Origin: Actinoalloteichus caeruleus DSM 43889
Lineage (GTDB): Bacteria; Actinomycetota; Actinomycetes; Mycobacteriales; Pseudonocardiaceae
Reading direction: 5' to 3'
NCBI RefSeq assembly: GCF_000429185.2
Contig: NZ_AUBJ02000001.1
Coordinates: forward strand, 372,001-436,000
DNA: 64,000 nucleotides
The notes beneath the pieces were generated by a model. It did not search any database. It saw nothing but the letters and a program-made list of their open reading frames with translations, and was not told the DNA's origin. The stretch's first letter is position 1; each line of letters opens with the position of its first letter. Both the position numbers and the translations under genes were made by a program. This document shows positions 45,129 through 54,800 of the stretch, piece after piece.

Positions 45129-46781
45129 ATGACCGAGGTACCGGAGGTCCTGCGGGATGCCCTCACCAACCAGGGCACGGCGTTCTCCCGGGCGGACCGG
45201 GAACGGCTCGGTCTCGTCGGCTGGCTGCCCGACGCGGTGCTCACCCTCGACCAGCAGGCGCGACGCGCCTACGAGCAGTGCCGAGCCCAGCCGGACGACC
45301 TCGCGGCGAACCTGTACCTCGAACAGCTGCGCGACCGGAACGAGGTGCTCTACCACCGGCTGCTCACCGAGCACCTCACCGAGCTGCTGCCCATCGTCTA
45401 CGACCCCACCGTCGGCCAGGCGGTCCGCCACTACAGCCACGAGTACCGGTCCCCCCGTGGCGTCTACCTGTCGATCGACCACCCCGAGGACATCGGTCCA
45501 GCCCTCGACACGCGGGGGTTGGGACCCGAGGACGTCGACCTGCTGGTGGTCACCGACTCGGAGGAGATCCTGGGCATCGGCGACTGGGGCGTGCACGGCG
45601 TGCGGCTGGCCGTCGGGAAGCTCTCGGTGTACACGGCGGCGGCCGGCGTGCACCCCGCGCGGTGCCTGCCGGTGGTGCTGGACGTCGGCACCAACAACCA
45701 GGCCCTCCTCAACGACCCCCTCTACTTGGGGGCCAGGCACAGCAGGGTGACCGGCGAACGTTACGACGACTTCGTGGCTGCCTTCCTCGACGCGGTCGCC
45801 GACAGGTACCCGCACGCGTTGGTGCACCTGGAGGACTTCGGACCGGGCAACGCCCGGCGGCTGTTGGAGGCGTACGGGGACACCCGCCGCGTGTTCAACG
45901 ACGACCTCCAGGGCACGGGGGCGATCACCCTGGCGGCGGTGATGAGCGCGCTCCGCGTCACCGGCACCCCCTTCCGCGACCAGCGGGTGGTGGTGTTCGG
46001 CGCCGGGACCGCCGGGGTCGGCATCGCCGACCAGCTGCGCGACGCCATGATCCGGGACGGGCTGAGCCGGGAGCAGGCGACCTGCCGGGTGTGGCTGGTG
46101 GACCGCCAGGGGCTGCTCGTGTCCGACATGCGGGAGCTGCGCGACTACCAACGGGACTACGCCCGGCCGCCCGATGAGGTGGCCGGCTGGGGCAACGGCG
46201 CGATCGACCTGTTCTCCACCGTGCGGCACGTGCACCCCACGATCCTCGTGGGCACGTCCACGGCGGCGGGGGCCTTCGACGAACGGGTCGTCGCCGCGAT
46301 GGCCCAGCACACCGAGCGCCCCGTCATCCTCCCGCTGTCCAACCCGACCGAGCGCGCGGAGGCGAAGCCCTCGGACCTGCTGTCCTGGACCGGTGGACGA
46401 GCCCTGACCGCGACGGGCGTTCCCGTCGACCCGGTCGACCTCCGGGGCACCCGGTACGTGATAGCCCAGGCCAACAACGCCCTGCTCTACCCGGGCCTCG
46501 GGCTCGGCGTCATCGTCGCCCGCGCCGAACGCGTGACCTCGGGCATGCTGCTCGCGGCGGCGGAGGCGGTGGCGGGGCAGGTCGAGGAGGTGGGACCAGG
46601 AACGCCACTGCTGCCCCCGGTCCGCGACCTCCGCGCGTCCTCGGCCACCGTCGCCGCGGCCGTCGTCCGCCAGGCCGCGCGGGACGGCGTCGCCGGGCGG
46701 GAACCGGACGACGTCGTCCAGGCCGTCCAGGACGCGATGTGGTGGCCGGAGTACCCCGGGCCGGACGCCGGCCGGGCGTGA
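45129..46781 (+). CDS. NAD(P)-dependent malic enzyme
   Basis: A 550-residue enzyme that oxidatively decarboxylates malate to pyruvate. It has the large eukaryote-like (MaeA/SfcA) form: YDPTVGQAV near residue 98, catalytic Tyr and Lys regions, the metal-binding EDFGPGNA and FNDDLQGTGA, and the dinucleotide fold VVVFGAGTAGVGIAD near 285. ATG 45129 follows GAGGGGAAG. It stands alone between the two-component system and tag. Confidence 0.93.
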   Translation: MTEVPEVLRDALTNQGTAFSRADRERLGLVGWLPDAVLTLDQQARRAYEQCRAQPDDLAANLYLEQLRDRNEVLYHRLLTEHLTELLPIVYDPTVGQAVRHYSHEYRSPRGVYLSIDHPEDIGPALDTRGLGPEDVDLLVVTDSEEILGIGDWGVHGVRLAVGKLSVYTAAAGVHPARCLPVVLDVGTNNQALLNDPLYLGARHSRVTGERYDDFVAAFLDAVADRYPHALVHLEDFGPGNARRLLEAYGDTRRVFNDDLQGTGAITLAAVMSALRVTGTPFRDQRVVVFGAGTAGVGIADQLRDAMIRDGLSREQATCRVWLVDRQGLLVSDMRELRDYQRDYARPPDEVAGWGNGAIDLFSTVRHVHPTILVGTSTAAGAFDERVVAAMAQHTERPVILPLSNPTERAEAKPSDLLSWTGGRALTATGVPVDPVDLRGTRYVIAQANNALLYPGLGLGVIVARAERVTSGMLLAAAEAVAGQVEEVGPGTPLLPPVRDLRASSATVAAAVVRQAARDGVAGREPDDVVQAVQDAMWWPEYPGPDAGRA

Positions 46782-46826
46782 GCTCGGGCCGGACGCCGGC
46801 GCCACTCGCGCCTTCCGCGAGCCCGG

Positions 46827-47462
46827 TCAGCCCGAGGGCCACACCCCGGAGGTCCCCCGCCGGTGACAGCCCACGAGGTGGGTGTCGATCATGCCGACCG
46901 CCTCCATCAGCGCGTGCGTCGTGGTGGGCCCGACGAAGGCGAAACCGAGCCGTCGCAGCGCCGTCGACAGGGCGGTGGACTCCGGGCTGGTGGTCGGCAC
47001 CTCCGCCGTGGAACGCGGTTCCGGTGTCCGCTCCGGCTGGAACGACCAGAGGAACGAGTCCAGTCCGCCCTCCGCCCGCAGATTGAGGACGGCGACGGCG
47101 TTCGTCCGAGCCGCCTCGATCTTCCGGCGGTTGCGGACGATCGCCGCGTTGGTCATCAGGCGTTCCACGTCCTCGTCGGTGAAGGCGGCGACCTTCTCCG
47201 GGACGAAGTCGCAGAACGCCTGCCGGAAGGCGGCGCGCTTGTTCAGGATCGTCAACCAGGACAGCCCGGCCTGGAATCCCTCGAGGGTGATCCGTTCGTA
47301 CAGCTCCTGCTCCCCGCGTACCGGCAACCCCCACTCGGTGTCGTGGTAGTGCCTGTTCACCGGGTGTGAGGCCGCCCAGACGCAGCGCCGCAGCCCGTCC
47401 TCACCGAGTGCGGCCTCCTGCCCGGCCCTGGTGGGGTCCGGTGGGGTGGGTGTGTCCGGCAT
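46827..47462 (-). CDS. tag: DNA-3-methyladenine glycosylase I
   Basis: A 211-residue base-excision enzyme that removes 3-methyladenine. Zinc ligands are placed as in Tag: Cys in RCVWA, His in NRHYHDTEWG, and His/Cys in DTHLVGCHRR. The motif FQAGLSWLTILNKRAAFR and Glu residues of the base pocket are present. ATG 47462 follows GAGGGAG. Upstream, on the same strand, lies the remnant of alkB, so an alkylation-repair pair existed here. Confidence 0.94.
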   Translation of the reverse strand: MPDTPTPPDPTRAGQEAALGEDGLRRCVWAASHPVNRHYHDTEWGLPVRGEQELYERITLEGFQAGLSWLTILNKRAAFRQAFCDFVPEKVAAFTDEDVERLMTNAAIVRNRRKIEAARTNAVAVLNLRAEGGLDSFLWSFQPERTPEPRSTAEVPTTSPESTALSTALRRLGFAFVGPTTTHALMEAVGMIDTHLVGCHRRGTSGVWPSG

Positions 47463-47494
47463 CGGTGTCGTGCTCCCTCTCGTCTCGTGGGTTC

Positions 47495-48105
47495 TGGTCG
47501 TGCGCCCGCTGCCAGGGCAGCCCCGTCACGCGGGGCGTTGTCGAGGCGCCCACCTCGCGGGCCGCTGTCGGGGTCGGCGGCGCCGGGGAGGGTTCGCGGC
47601 ACCGCGGGGTGGGGGAGGCGGACGGCCCACCCAGGACCAGGAGGCCACCGGACCCACACGGTGTCGACGTGCGGTCCGCTCCGCCGGGAGACGACCGGGT
47701 CGAGGACGCGCTCGTCCCCCCGGTGCGTGCCCATCCGCGCGGCGGCGTCGCGGTGGTCCACCACCACCGCGTCCGGTCGGTAGCGGTCGACGACGGCTGG
47801 CGCCGCGGTGGCGGTGAGCGCCTCGCGACCCGGGCCGGCGCGAGCCAGCCGGGAGGCGCGGGCACGGGTCCGCCTCCAGCGTCCTCGGCGGCGCGCGTGT
47901 CGCGGTGGGGCCGCCAGTGCCGGCCGAGGCGCACCGACGTCCGACCACCACCGGGGAGCGTCGCCGCGTGGAGCGGCCCCGGGCCCCGGGCCGACTCCCG
48001 GCAGGCGGCGACCAGGCGTTGCCGCCTGTGCGGGTCGAGCCAAGCCGGCACCGGCACCGCGCCCGAGGCGAGTTCGCGTCGGGCGGCGGGAAACAGGGCG
48101 CGCAC
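47495..48105 (-). pseudogene. alkB: Decayed AlkB-type alpha-ketoglutarate-dependent DNA dioxygenase
   Basis: Starting at GTG 48105 (ribosome binding site GGAGGAG), one frame gives MRALFPAARRELASG, VPAWLDPHRRQRLVAACRE and HAATLPGGGRTSVR, the usual start of actinobacterial AlkB. After about 47835 the match moves to another frame (VVDRYRPDAVVVDHRDAAA, ERVLDPVVS, PHPAVPRTLPGAADP) and near 47530 back again (PRVTGLP). The HxD iron motif is changed (THRGD for MHxD), and about 30 residues holding the central FRFG and SGDLVVFGG strands are missing. These defects cannot be mended by one base. Its end overlaps the tag region. Confidence 0.75.
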
Positions 48106-48509
48106 CGAACTCCTCCACCAGGTCGTCCCCCGGCCCTGGGGCGGGCCGACGTCGACCGCACAGTAGCCGCGCCGCCCGACAACCCGTCGGGCAGCACCGG
48201 CACGGACCGTGATCGCGACGGTGCGGGCGGCGGCCCCAGCGGCGGGGTCCGGGTGCCGCCAGCGGGCGCCACCGGTGCGCCGTCCGTGTCCGTGCCCGTC
48301 CCACCAGGGGCGGGGTTCGCGGGTGTACCGGGCGGGGCGTGCTCGGCGACGCGGGCGTTCCGCCGCCGCGGGGCGGCCGCTCCGGTCCGTTCGAGGCGGG
48401 ACGGTGCCGGCACGCGGTGGTCGGGACGCGGCGTGGCCGGTCCTGCCTCAGACGGCCGTAGCGAGCGCTCGCGAACGACCCGGTGGTCCGCCCCCGGGTG
48501 ACCAGCCGC
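48106..48509. other. Gene-free region of 404 bp
   Basis: GC-rich stretch between the alkB remnant and the end of the glycosyltransferase gene. Frames on both strands give only Arg/Pro/Gly-rich shadow peptides, and I see no motif, repeat or clear terminator. Confidence 0.5.
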
Positions 48510-49967
48510 TCACCGGTGACTGCCGGGGCCGGACCGGTGAGCACCCGCTCCGACGGGAGAGGGCCGGAGGGAGTCCGCCATCTCCCGCACCAGCTCGCGC
48601 CAGGGAGCCGACGGGAACAACGCCCGCACGGCCTCGTGGTTCCTCCGCAGTGCCTCCACCGCGTCCCGGTCACCGGCCCGCGCCCCGGCCATCCACCGGG
48701 ACAGCGCCGCCGCCGCGCCACGCGGTTCCGCCGGGTCGGCCACGACGCAGGTGACCCGCCCCTGGTAGACGGACTCGAAGGCGTCGTAGTCGGTGACGGC
48801 GCAGGGCACGTCGGCGAGCGCGGCCAGCGCCGGCCCCAGCCCCACCGTCTCGACGTCGGGCAGGTTGGGGGTGAACAGCACGGCGCCGCCGGTGGCCCGG
48901 CAGATCCTCAGCAGGTCGATCTCGTCCAGCCGCCAACGGTCGTCCTCCCGGTGACTGGTGAGCGGCACGCCGTCGAGGAAGCGAACGGAACCGGTGACGT
49001 CGAGGGCGCGGACGTGGTCGAGGACCTCGGCGGCGTAGGGCGGGTCCTCCTCCACGCTCCCGAAGACCAGCAACGCCGGGTCCGGATCGCCCGCGTCCCT
49101 CGCCGTGCGCAGCATCTCGGCGAAGACGGAGACGGCGATCTCCACGCCCTTGACCCGGAACAGGCGGACGGGTACCAGGACGACCGGCTGCCGGTCGGTC
49201 AGCCCGTTGTCGACGAGGAACTCCCGGTGGCGCGCGTCCAGCTCCGGGGACTCGGGCAGGACCGGGAGCACGTTGGGGGTGACCCGGGGTCGCGATGCCG
49301 TGGGGTAGCCGGCGGCCTCCTCGGCGAGGCCCTCGGTGACCACCGCCCACCGGTCGCTCGGGAGCCCTCCCGGCACCGGCGTCAGGCTGTTCGGCGCGGG
49401 TGGGTAGAAGCGCGCATCCCCCTCGGGGATGGCGCAGCTGCCGAAGAGGTCGTGGTCCCAGTAGAGGACACCGCCGGGCCTCCCGTCCCGCCAGTAGCGG
49501 GCGGCCGCCCGTCGGAGCGCCAGGTTCACCGGCACCGCGTCCGAGAGCGTCAGGTTGACCGCGATCACCCAGTCGATGTCGTGGTCGGACAACCACCTCG
49601 TGAAGTGCTCCTCGTAGGGGCGCGCGAGGCGGTCGATCCGCTCGCGCAGCCGTCGGGTCTCGACTTCGGAGAGGGTGGCGGCCCGTGCGACGGCGAGGCG
49701 GATCTCCGTCAGCTCCGCCATCAGGCTGGTGCGTTCCTGGTCCACCGGTACGGCGTCGGTGACCGTGAGCCAGTGGGGGTAGCGGGAACCAGCCATGCCC
49801 CTCGGGAAGTAGTCGGCCTTGTCCGCCCGCCACGAATAGCCGAGGTCGGCGGCCACCGGGGTGTGCAGCACGCCGTCGTCGACGGCGTGGTCCACGACGT
49901 TCCGGAAGACGGTGAGCAGTCCGCTCACCGGGAGGCCGTCACCCGACACCAGACCCCACCGCATCAT
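48510..49967 (-). CDS. GT-B (GT4-like) glycosyltransferase, unknown substrate
   Basis: A 485-residue protein. The N-terminal part (WGLVSGDGLPVSGLLTVFRNVV) resembles the glycine-rich acceptor-side start of GT-B enzymes, and the C-terminal half has the donor-side pattern LVPVRLFRVKGVEIAVSVFA, then FTPNLPDVETVGLGPALAAL with the conserved Glu-x7-Glu-like region. A middle segment (WDHDLFGSCAIPEGDARFYPP) is unusual. The double ATG at 49967/49964 is chosen because the residues before it are Arg-rich shadow. It lies between the alkB remnant and the PTM cluster and could belong to neither. Confidence 0.7.
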   Translation of the reverse strand: MMRWGLVSGDGLPVSGLLTVFRNVVDHAVDDGVLHTPVAADLGYSWRADKADYFPRGMAGSRYPHWLTVTDAVPVDQERTSLMAELTEIRLAVARAATLSEVETRRLRERIDRLARPYEEHFTRWLSDHDIDWVIAVNLTLSDAVPVNLALRRAAARYWRDGRPGGVLYWDHDLFGSCAIPEGDARFYPPAPNSLTPVPGGLPSDRWAVVTEGLAEEAAGYPTASRPRVTPNVLPVLPESPELDARHREFLVDNGLTDRQPVVLVPVRLFRVKGVEIAVSVFAEMLRTARDAGDPDPALLVFGSVEEDPPYAAEVLDHVRALDVTGSVRFLDGVPLTSHREDDRWRLDEIDLLRICRATGGAVLFTPNLPDVETVGLGPALAALADVPCAVTDYDAFESVYQGRVTCVVADPAEPRGAAAALSRWMAGARAGDRDAVEALRRNHEAVRALFPSAPWRELVREMADSLRPSPVGAGAHRSGPGSHR

Positions 49968-50455
49968 CGAGCCCACGCACCGCCGTTCCTCGTCAGGGAC
50001 TCTCCGGCGGCGGCGGCCCCCGAACGTCCTCCCCTCCCGGACCCCGGTCCTCGGTCCGCGTCGTGTTCTCCGGTCGAGCACGACGGATTCGAGGCTAACG
50101 CTGGTAAACGACGATGACAATGGCGCTCAGGTGAGCGCATTTCGAGGAGGTGGCGCAGGGAATGCCGATGTCTCACGTGGTCGGTCCCGTTCCTGGCCGG
50201 AGCCGCGAGGATTCTCGAGCGAGTCGTGGAATCCGGTTTAGGAGTCCAGGTAGTGCCAGGGAGTGGAGAGGGGAGGCGTGTCGCCAATCGAGACGAGCCG
50301 TGAACGACGAGTGGGTGCGGGGGAGCGCGGGTTCCCGGTCCGCGAGCGTGGCGGAAGGTCACGGTGACGGGGTGTCGGGAGCGGGGCGCTGAGGTGAATT
50401 CCGTAATACCGTCGGCGCCTCGGATGGTGCTCGGGTCCCTCCCGGCTGCCTCGGC
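49968..50455. other. Gene-free region of 488 bp
   Basis: It lies between the glycosyltransferase start and the end of the DUF4096 fragment. No coding frame. It presumably holds the glycosyltransferase promoter. I searched both sides of the DUF4096 fragment for matching inverted ends of an insertion sequence and saw none. Confidence 0.45.
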
Positions 50456-50860
50456 TCATTTCATGACCAGCAGTTCGTTTTCCGCTCGTGCCGGGAGTCG
50501 GGCGGCCGCCGCCGTGAGCACGCTCCGTGCCCAGACGCGCTCCGCCTGGTCCAGTCCTCCTCGTCGTACGGCGCCCTGGAGGCGCTGCCACACCCCGGCG
50601 TTCGACCACTCCTGGAAGCGGCGGTGGGCGGTGGGTGCGGACACGGAGAAGGACGCCGGGAGGTCGCGCCAGGCGCAGCCGCTGGTCAGGACGAACACGA
50701 TCGCCGTGAGGACGGCCCGCTCGTTGACCCGGGCCCGCCCGCCGCCCTGTGGCCGAGGTCTCGGGGTGGGCAGCGTCGGTTCGACCAGCTCCCACAGCCA
50801 GTCGGGTACCAGGCGTCGGGCCAGGTCTCCTGGTGCGGCCTTGGTGTCACGCACGTTCAC
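50456..50860 (-). pseudogene. Stand-alone DUF4096 domain of an IS5-type transposase (truncated)
   Basis: 134 residues matching the N-terminal DUF4096 helix-turn-helix domain of IS5/IS1182-type transposases: LVPDWLWELVEPTLP, GGGRARVNERAVLTAIVFVL, GCAWRDLP and APTAHRRFQEWSNAGVWQRL. The chain stops 20 residues after the domain, where the DDE catalytic domain should begin, and no catalytic remnant follows. It may be an IS fragment at the cluster edge, or one of the lone DUF4096 proteins kept in actinomycetes. GTG 50860 is the likely start. Confidence 0.7.
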
Positions 50861-51855
50861 GGGCACTCCTGACGTCAGTGGGTGGGCGCGGTGGTGGGGG
50901 AGCGTGGCGGGCGGGGCGATCTCGCCGGGTCCAGGCCGGGCGGGGCTGGGGCACCGGGAGGGAGCCGGTGCCGGACGCCGGCGCACGACGGTGTGCGGGC
51001 AGGTCGGACCGGCGCGCCGCCGAGACCCGTCGGAGGGTCGACCGGTGGACGCGCGGTACGGCTGATCATGGCCCCGTTCGGGGTAACCGTACGTGGTCGC
51101 TGGTCCTGTGGGACAGCCGCCGCCCGGGTGATGGAACGGCGTCAGCGGATCGTGGCTGCCGACGGGTCGCGGACTGGGGATTTGGAGGGTCAGGATGTGA
51201 GGGTGCTTCGTATTCTTTGGGTGTCCGCTCGCCGAATGTGGCGGAGAATTCGGGAATAATGGCAGGTGTGGGATGGTGCCAATTGAGATGTCCCCTGCGG
51301 TTGGCTAAACGGTGCCGACGTCCGGGGTCGTGATTGTCGACCGAGCAATAACATACCCCCCTGCTCCCCCTAATGGGTGCATTGTTGAAGATTGCGTATA
51401 GCCCAATTGTGCAGCCGGTTGCTCGTGTGGGAGTATGCCTGCGCGGAAATGGTTCACATGGTCCGTAACTCGCAGGGAGTAGTAGCGCGCCGAACCAGTG
51501 GCAAACGAGTGTTGGTCAGTTTCCTACCTGATCTCCCATGTGACGCGTCGGAGGCTCACGTCTTCGCGCGGTGCTGTGGGGCACCTGGGAGTGATGGCGC
51601 CGCGACCGCTGCGCCTCCGGAGTCCTTGCTTCGGAACGCAAGCTCCTTCGACGTCGAAGGCGGTCACCGGCGTTCCGTGTACCCGTTTCGCGTCCTGCCC
51701 ACAGCGTGTTCGAGGTCCCGGCGCCACTGACCGTGGTCGGCCGCCGGTGCCGGTGACCTTGTCCGGCCGCCCGGCCAACAGCGCGGGCAGCCCACGCCCA
51801 CTCTTCCCCGGCGCCGTCACGAGGTAACACGGCGCCACGACCCGAGGACTTCACG
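50861..51855. other. Gene-free 995-bp region upstream of the PTM synthase
   Basis: No convincing gene. From about 51180 to 51540 the composition is clearly richer in A and T than the rest of the window, with CCAATTG twice (51279-51285, 51403-51409), runs of C (51355-51370) and several AT-rich hexamers. This must contain the synthase promoter and leader, but I cannot fix -35 and -10 boxes. The 112-codon frame at 51392-51730 has no GC bias at third codon positions and is not called. Confidence 0.5.
51056..51092. repeat. Nested dyad upstream of the PTM synthase
   Basis: Outer arms GTACGG (51056-51061) and CCGTAC (51087-51092) enclose an inner hairpin CCCCG-TT-CGGGG (51072-51083). It could be an operator or the end of a transcript; it is about 760 bp before the synthase start. 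Confidence 0.35.
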
Positions 51856-54800
51856 GTGACGGATTTAGGTAACGCCCCAACCGGCGACAGGATCGCGATC
51901 ATCGGTATCGGTTGCCGGCTGCCCGGCGGCGCTTCCGACTACCGGACGTTCTGGCAGAACCTCCTGGCCGGCAAGGACTGCATCACCGACACCCCGGCCG
52001 ACCGGTACGACGTGCGGACGCTCGGCAGCCGCGACAAGGCCAAGCCCGGACGCCTGGTCGGCGGCCGAGGTGGGTACATCGACGGCTTCGACGAGTTCGA
52101 CCCCGCCTTCTTCGGGATCAGCCCGCGTGAGGCCGAGCACATGGACCCCCAGCAGCGGAAGCTGCTGGAGGTGTCCTGGGAGGCGCTCGAGGACGGCGGG
52201 CAACGCCCCGGTGAACTCGCCGGCCGCGACATCGGTGTCTTCGTCGGTGCCTTCACCCTCGACTACAAGATCCTCCAGTTCGCCGACCTCAGCTTCGAGA
52301 CCCTCGCGGCCCACACCGCGACCGGCACGATGATGACGATGGTGTCGAACCGGATCTCCTACTGCTTCGACTTCCGGGGACCCAGCGTCTCGATCGACAC
52401 CGCGTGCAGCTCCTCGCTGGTCGCGGTGCACCTGGCCTGCCAGAGCCTGCGCCGGGGTGAGACCGAGCTCGCGCTGGCCGGCGGCACCCTGCTGCACCTC
52501 ACCCCGCAGTACACCATCGCGGAGACCAAGGGCGGGTTCCTGTCGCCGGACGGCCGGTCCCGCACCTTCGACGCGTCGGCCAACGGCTACGTCCGTGCCG
52601 AGGGAGTCGGAGTGGTCGCGCTCAAGCTCCTCGACGAGGCGATCCGGGACGGCGACCCCATCCACGCCGTCATCACAGCCAGCGGTGTCAACCAGGACGG
52701 CCGGACCAACGGCATCACGGTCCCCAACCCGGACGCCCAGGTCAGCCTCATCGAACGGGTCTGCGCGGACGCGGGCATCCAACCGGGCGACCTCCAGTAC
52801 ATGGAGGCCCACGGCACCTCCACCCCCGTGGGTGACCCGATCGAGGCCAACGCGCTCGGCCGCGCCCTCGCCGTCGGGCGGGCACCCGGAACGCGCTGCT
52901 ACGTCGGCTCGGTCAAGACGAACATCGGGCACACGGAGTCCGCCGCCGGGATCGCCGGCCTCATCAAGACGGTGCTGTGCCTGGAGAACCGGACGATCCC
53001 GCCGCACATCAACCTGGACCAGGTCAACCCGGCCATCGACCTCGACTCCCTGCCCTACGAGATCCCCACCTCGGTCACCGACTGGCCCGAGCACGAGGGG
53101 CCGGCCCGCGCCGGGGTCAACTCCTTCGGCTTCGGCGGCACCAACGCCCACGTCCTGCTCGAGGAGGCACCGGTCCGCGCGTCCGGTGTGGAGCGTTCCA
53201 CGCCCGGGGAGTTCGGCATCCTGCCCCTGACCGCCCGTGACCCCGAGGCGCTGCCCGAGCTCGCTGCGAACATCCGGGCCGAACTCGCGCGTGACCACGA
53301 ACCCGTCAGCCTCGCCGACCTCGGCCACACCCTCGCCCGCCGCCGCCAGCACCTGGAGCACCGCCTGTCGGTCGTCTACTCGTCCCGGGAGTCCCTCCAG
53401 GACCGCCTCGCCGAGTTCGCCAGGGGCGAGGCGCACCCACACCTGCTCGTCGACCAGTGCCGGGACGCGGGGGACCGCCGGTTGGCCTGGGTGTTCACCG
53501 GCATGGGACCGCAGTGGTGGGCGATGGGCCGCCAGCTCTTCGAGTCGGAGCCGGTGTACCGCGAGGCCGTGGAACGGTGTGACGCCGCGCTCCGGCTGTT
53601 CGCCGACTGGTCGTTGATCGAGGAGATGAACGCCAGCGAGTCCGACTCCCAGATGGCCGAGACCTGGCTGGCGCAGCCGGCGAACTTCGCGGTCCAGGTC
53701 GGGTTGGCGGCCCTCTGGAGATCCCGGGGAGTCCACCCCGACGCGATCGTCGGCCACAGCACCGGGGAGATCGCCGCCTTCCACGAGGCCGGCGTCTACA
53801 CCCTGGAGGACGCGGCGCGGGTCGCCGTGCACCGGTCCCGGCTCCAGCAGAAGCTGGTCGGGACCGGCACGATGCTCGCCGTCAGCCTGGCCGAGGAGGA
53901 GGCCGCCCGCCGGGTCGCCCCCTACGGCGACCGGGTCTCGATCGCCGCCGTCAACAGCCCGACCGGGATGACCCTGGCCGGCGACCAGGACGCGCTGGCC
54001 GAACTGGCCGGCGCGCTGCGGGACGAGCAGATCTTCGCGAAGTTCCTCACCGTCCGGGTGCCCTACCACAGCGCTCGCATGGACCCGATCAAGGAGGACC
54101 TCCTCTCCTCCCTCTCCGAGCTCGACCCGCGCCCTGCCCAGCTCCCGCTCTACCTGACCGGCGAGGAGGGACGGGCTCACGGCACGGAACTCGACGGCGG
54201 CTACTGGTGGAAGAACGTCCGCGACAGCGTCCGGTTCCGGGCCGCCGTCGACCGGATGGCCGCCGACGGGTACAGCGTGTTCCTGGAGGTCGGGCCGCAC
54301 CCGGTCCTCGCCCACTCCATCAGGGAATGCCTCGGCGAGCACGGGGTGGACGGCCGCACGATCCCCTCGATCCGACGGCAGGAGGGCGAGGTCGAGCGGT
54401 TCACCCAGTCACTCGCCGCGCTGCACAACCTGGGCGTGGCCATCGACTGGGCGACGATCCACCCCACCGGGTCCACCGTGGCCCTGCCCCGCTACCCCTG
54501 GCGGCGCGACCGCTACTGGGTGGAACCGGAACCGGTCCGCCAGATCCGGCTCGGCGAGGTCGACCACCCGCTGCTCGGCCGCCGCACCGGCAACGCCGAG
54601 CCGACCTGGGAGGCGCGGCTCGACGTCGAGACCATGCCCTATCTGGACGACCACCGCATCCAGGGCAACGCGTTGTTCCCCGCCGCCGGCTACGTCGAGA
54701 TGGCGCACCAGGCGGTCCGCGCGCTGACGGGAGGGGCGCGGGCCACCGTCGCGGACGTCGAGCTCCGCAAGGCCCTCTTCCTGCCCGACTCCGAGGTGCG

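Noticed and set aside
47357-48721. 454-codon minus-strand frame as one intact gene
   Set aside because: It overlaps tag at one end and switches in and out of AlkB similarity; only the alkB remnant in mixed frames is meaningful.
51510-51535. PafBC-type damage promoter (TTGTCAGTG...TANNNT) before the synthase
   Set aside because: TTGGTCAGT has an extra base and the spacing to TACCTG is too short for the known motif.
51392-51730. 112-codon ORF upstream of the PTM synthase
   Set aside because: No GC bias at third positions, no domain, no good ribosome binding site.
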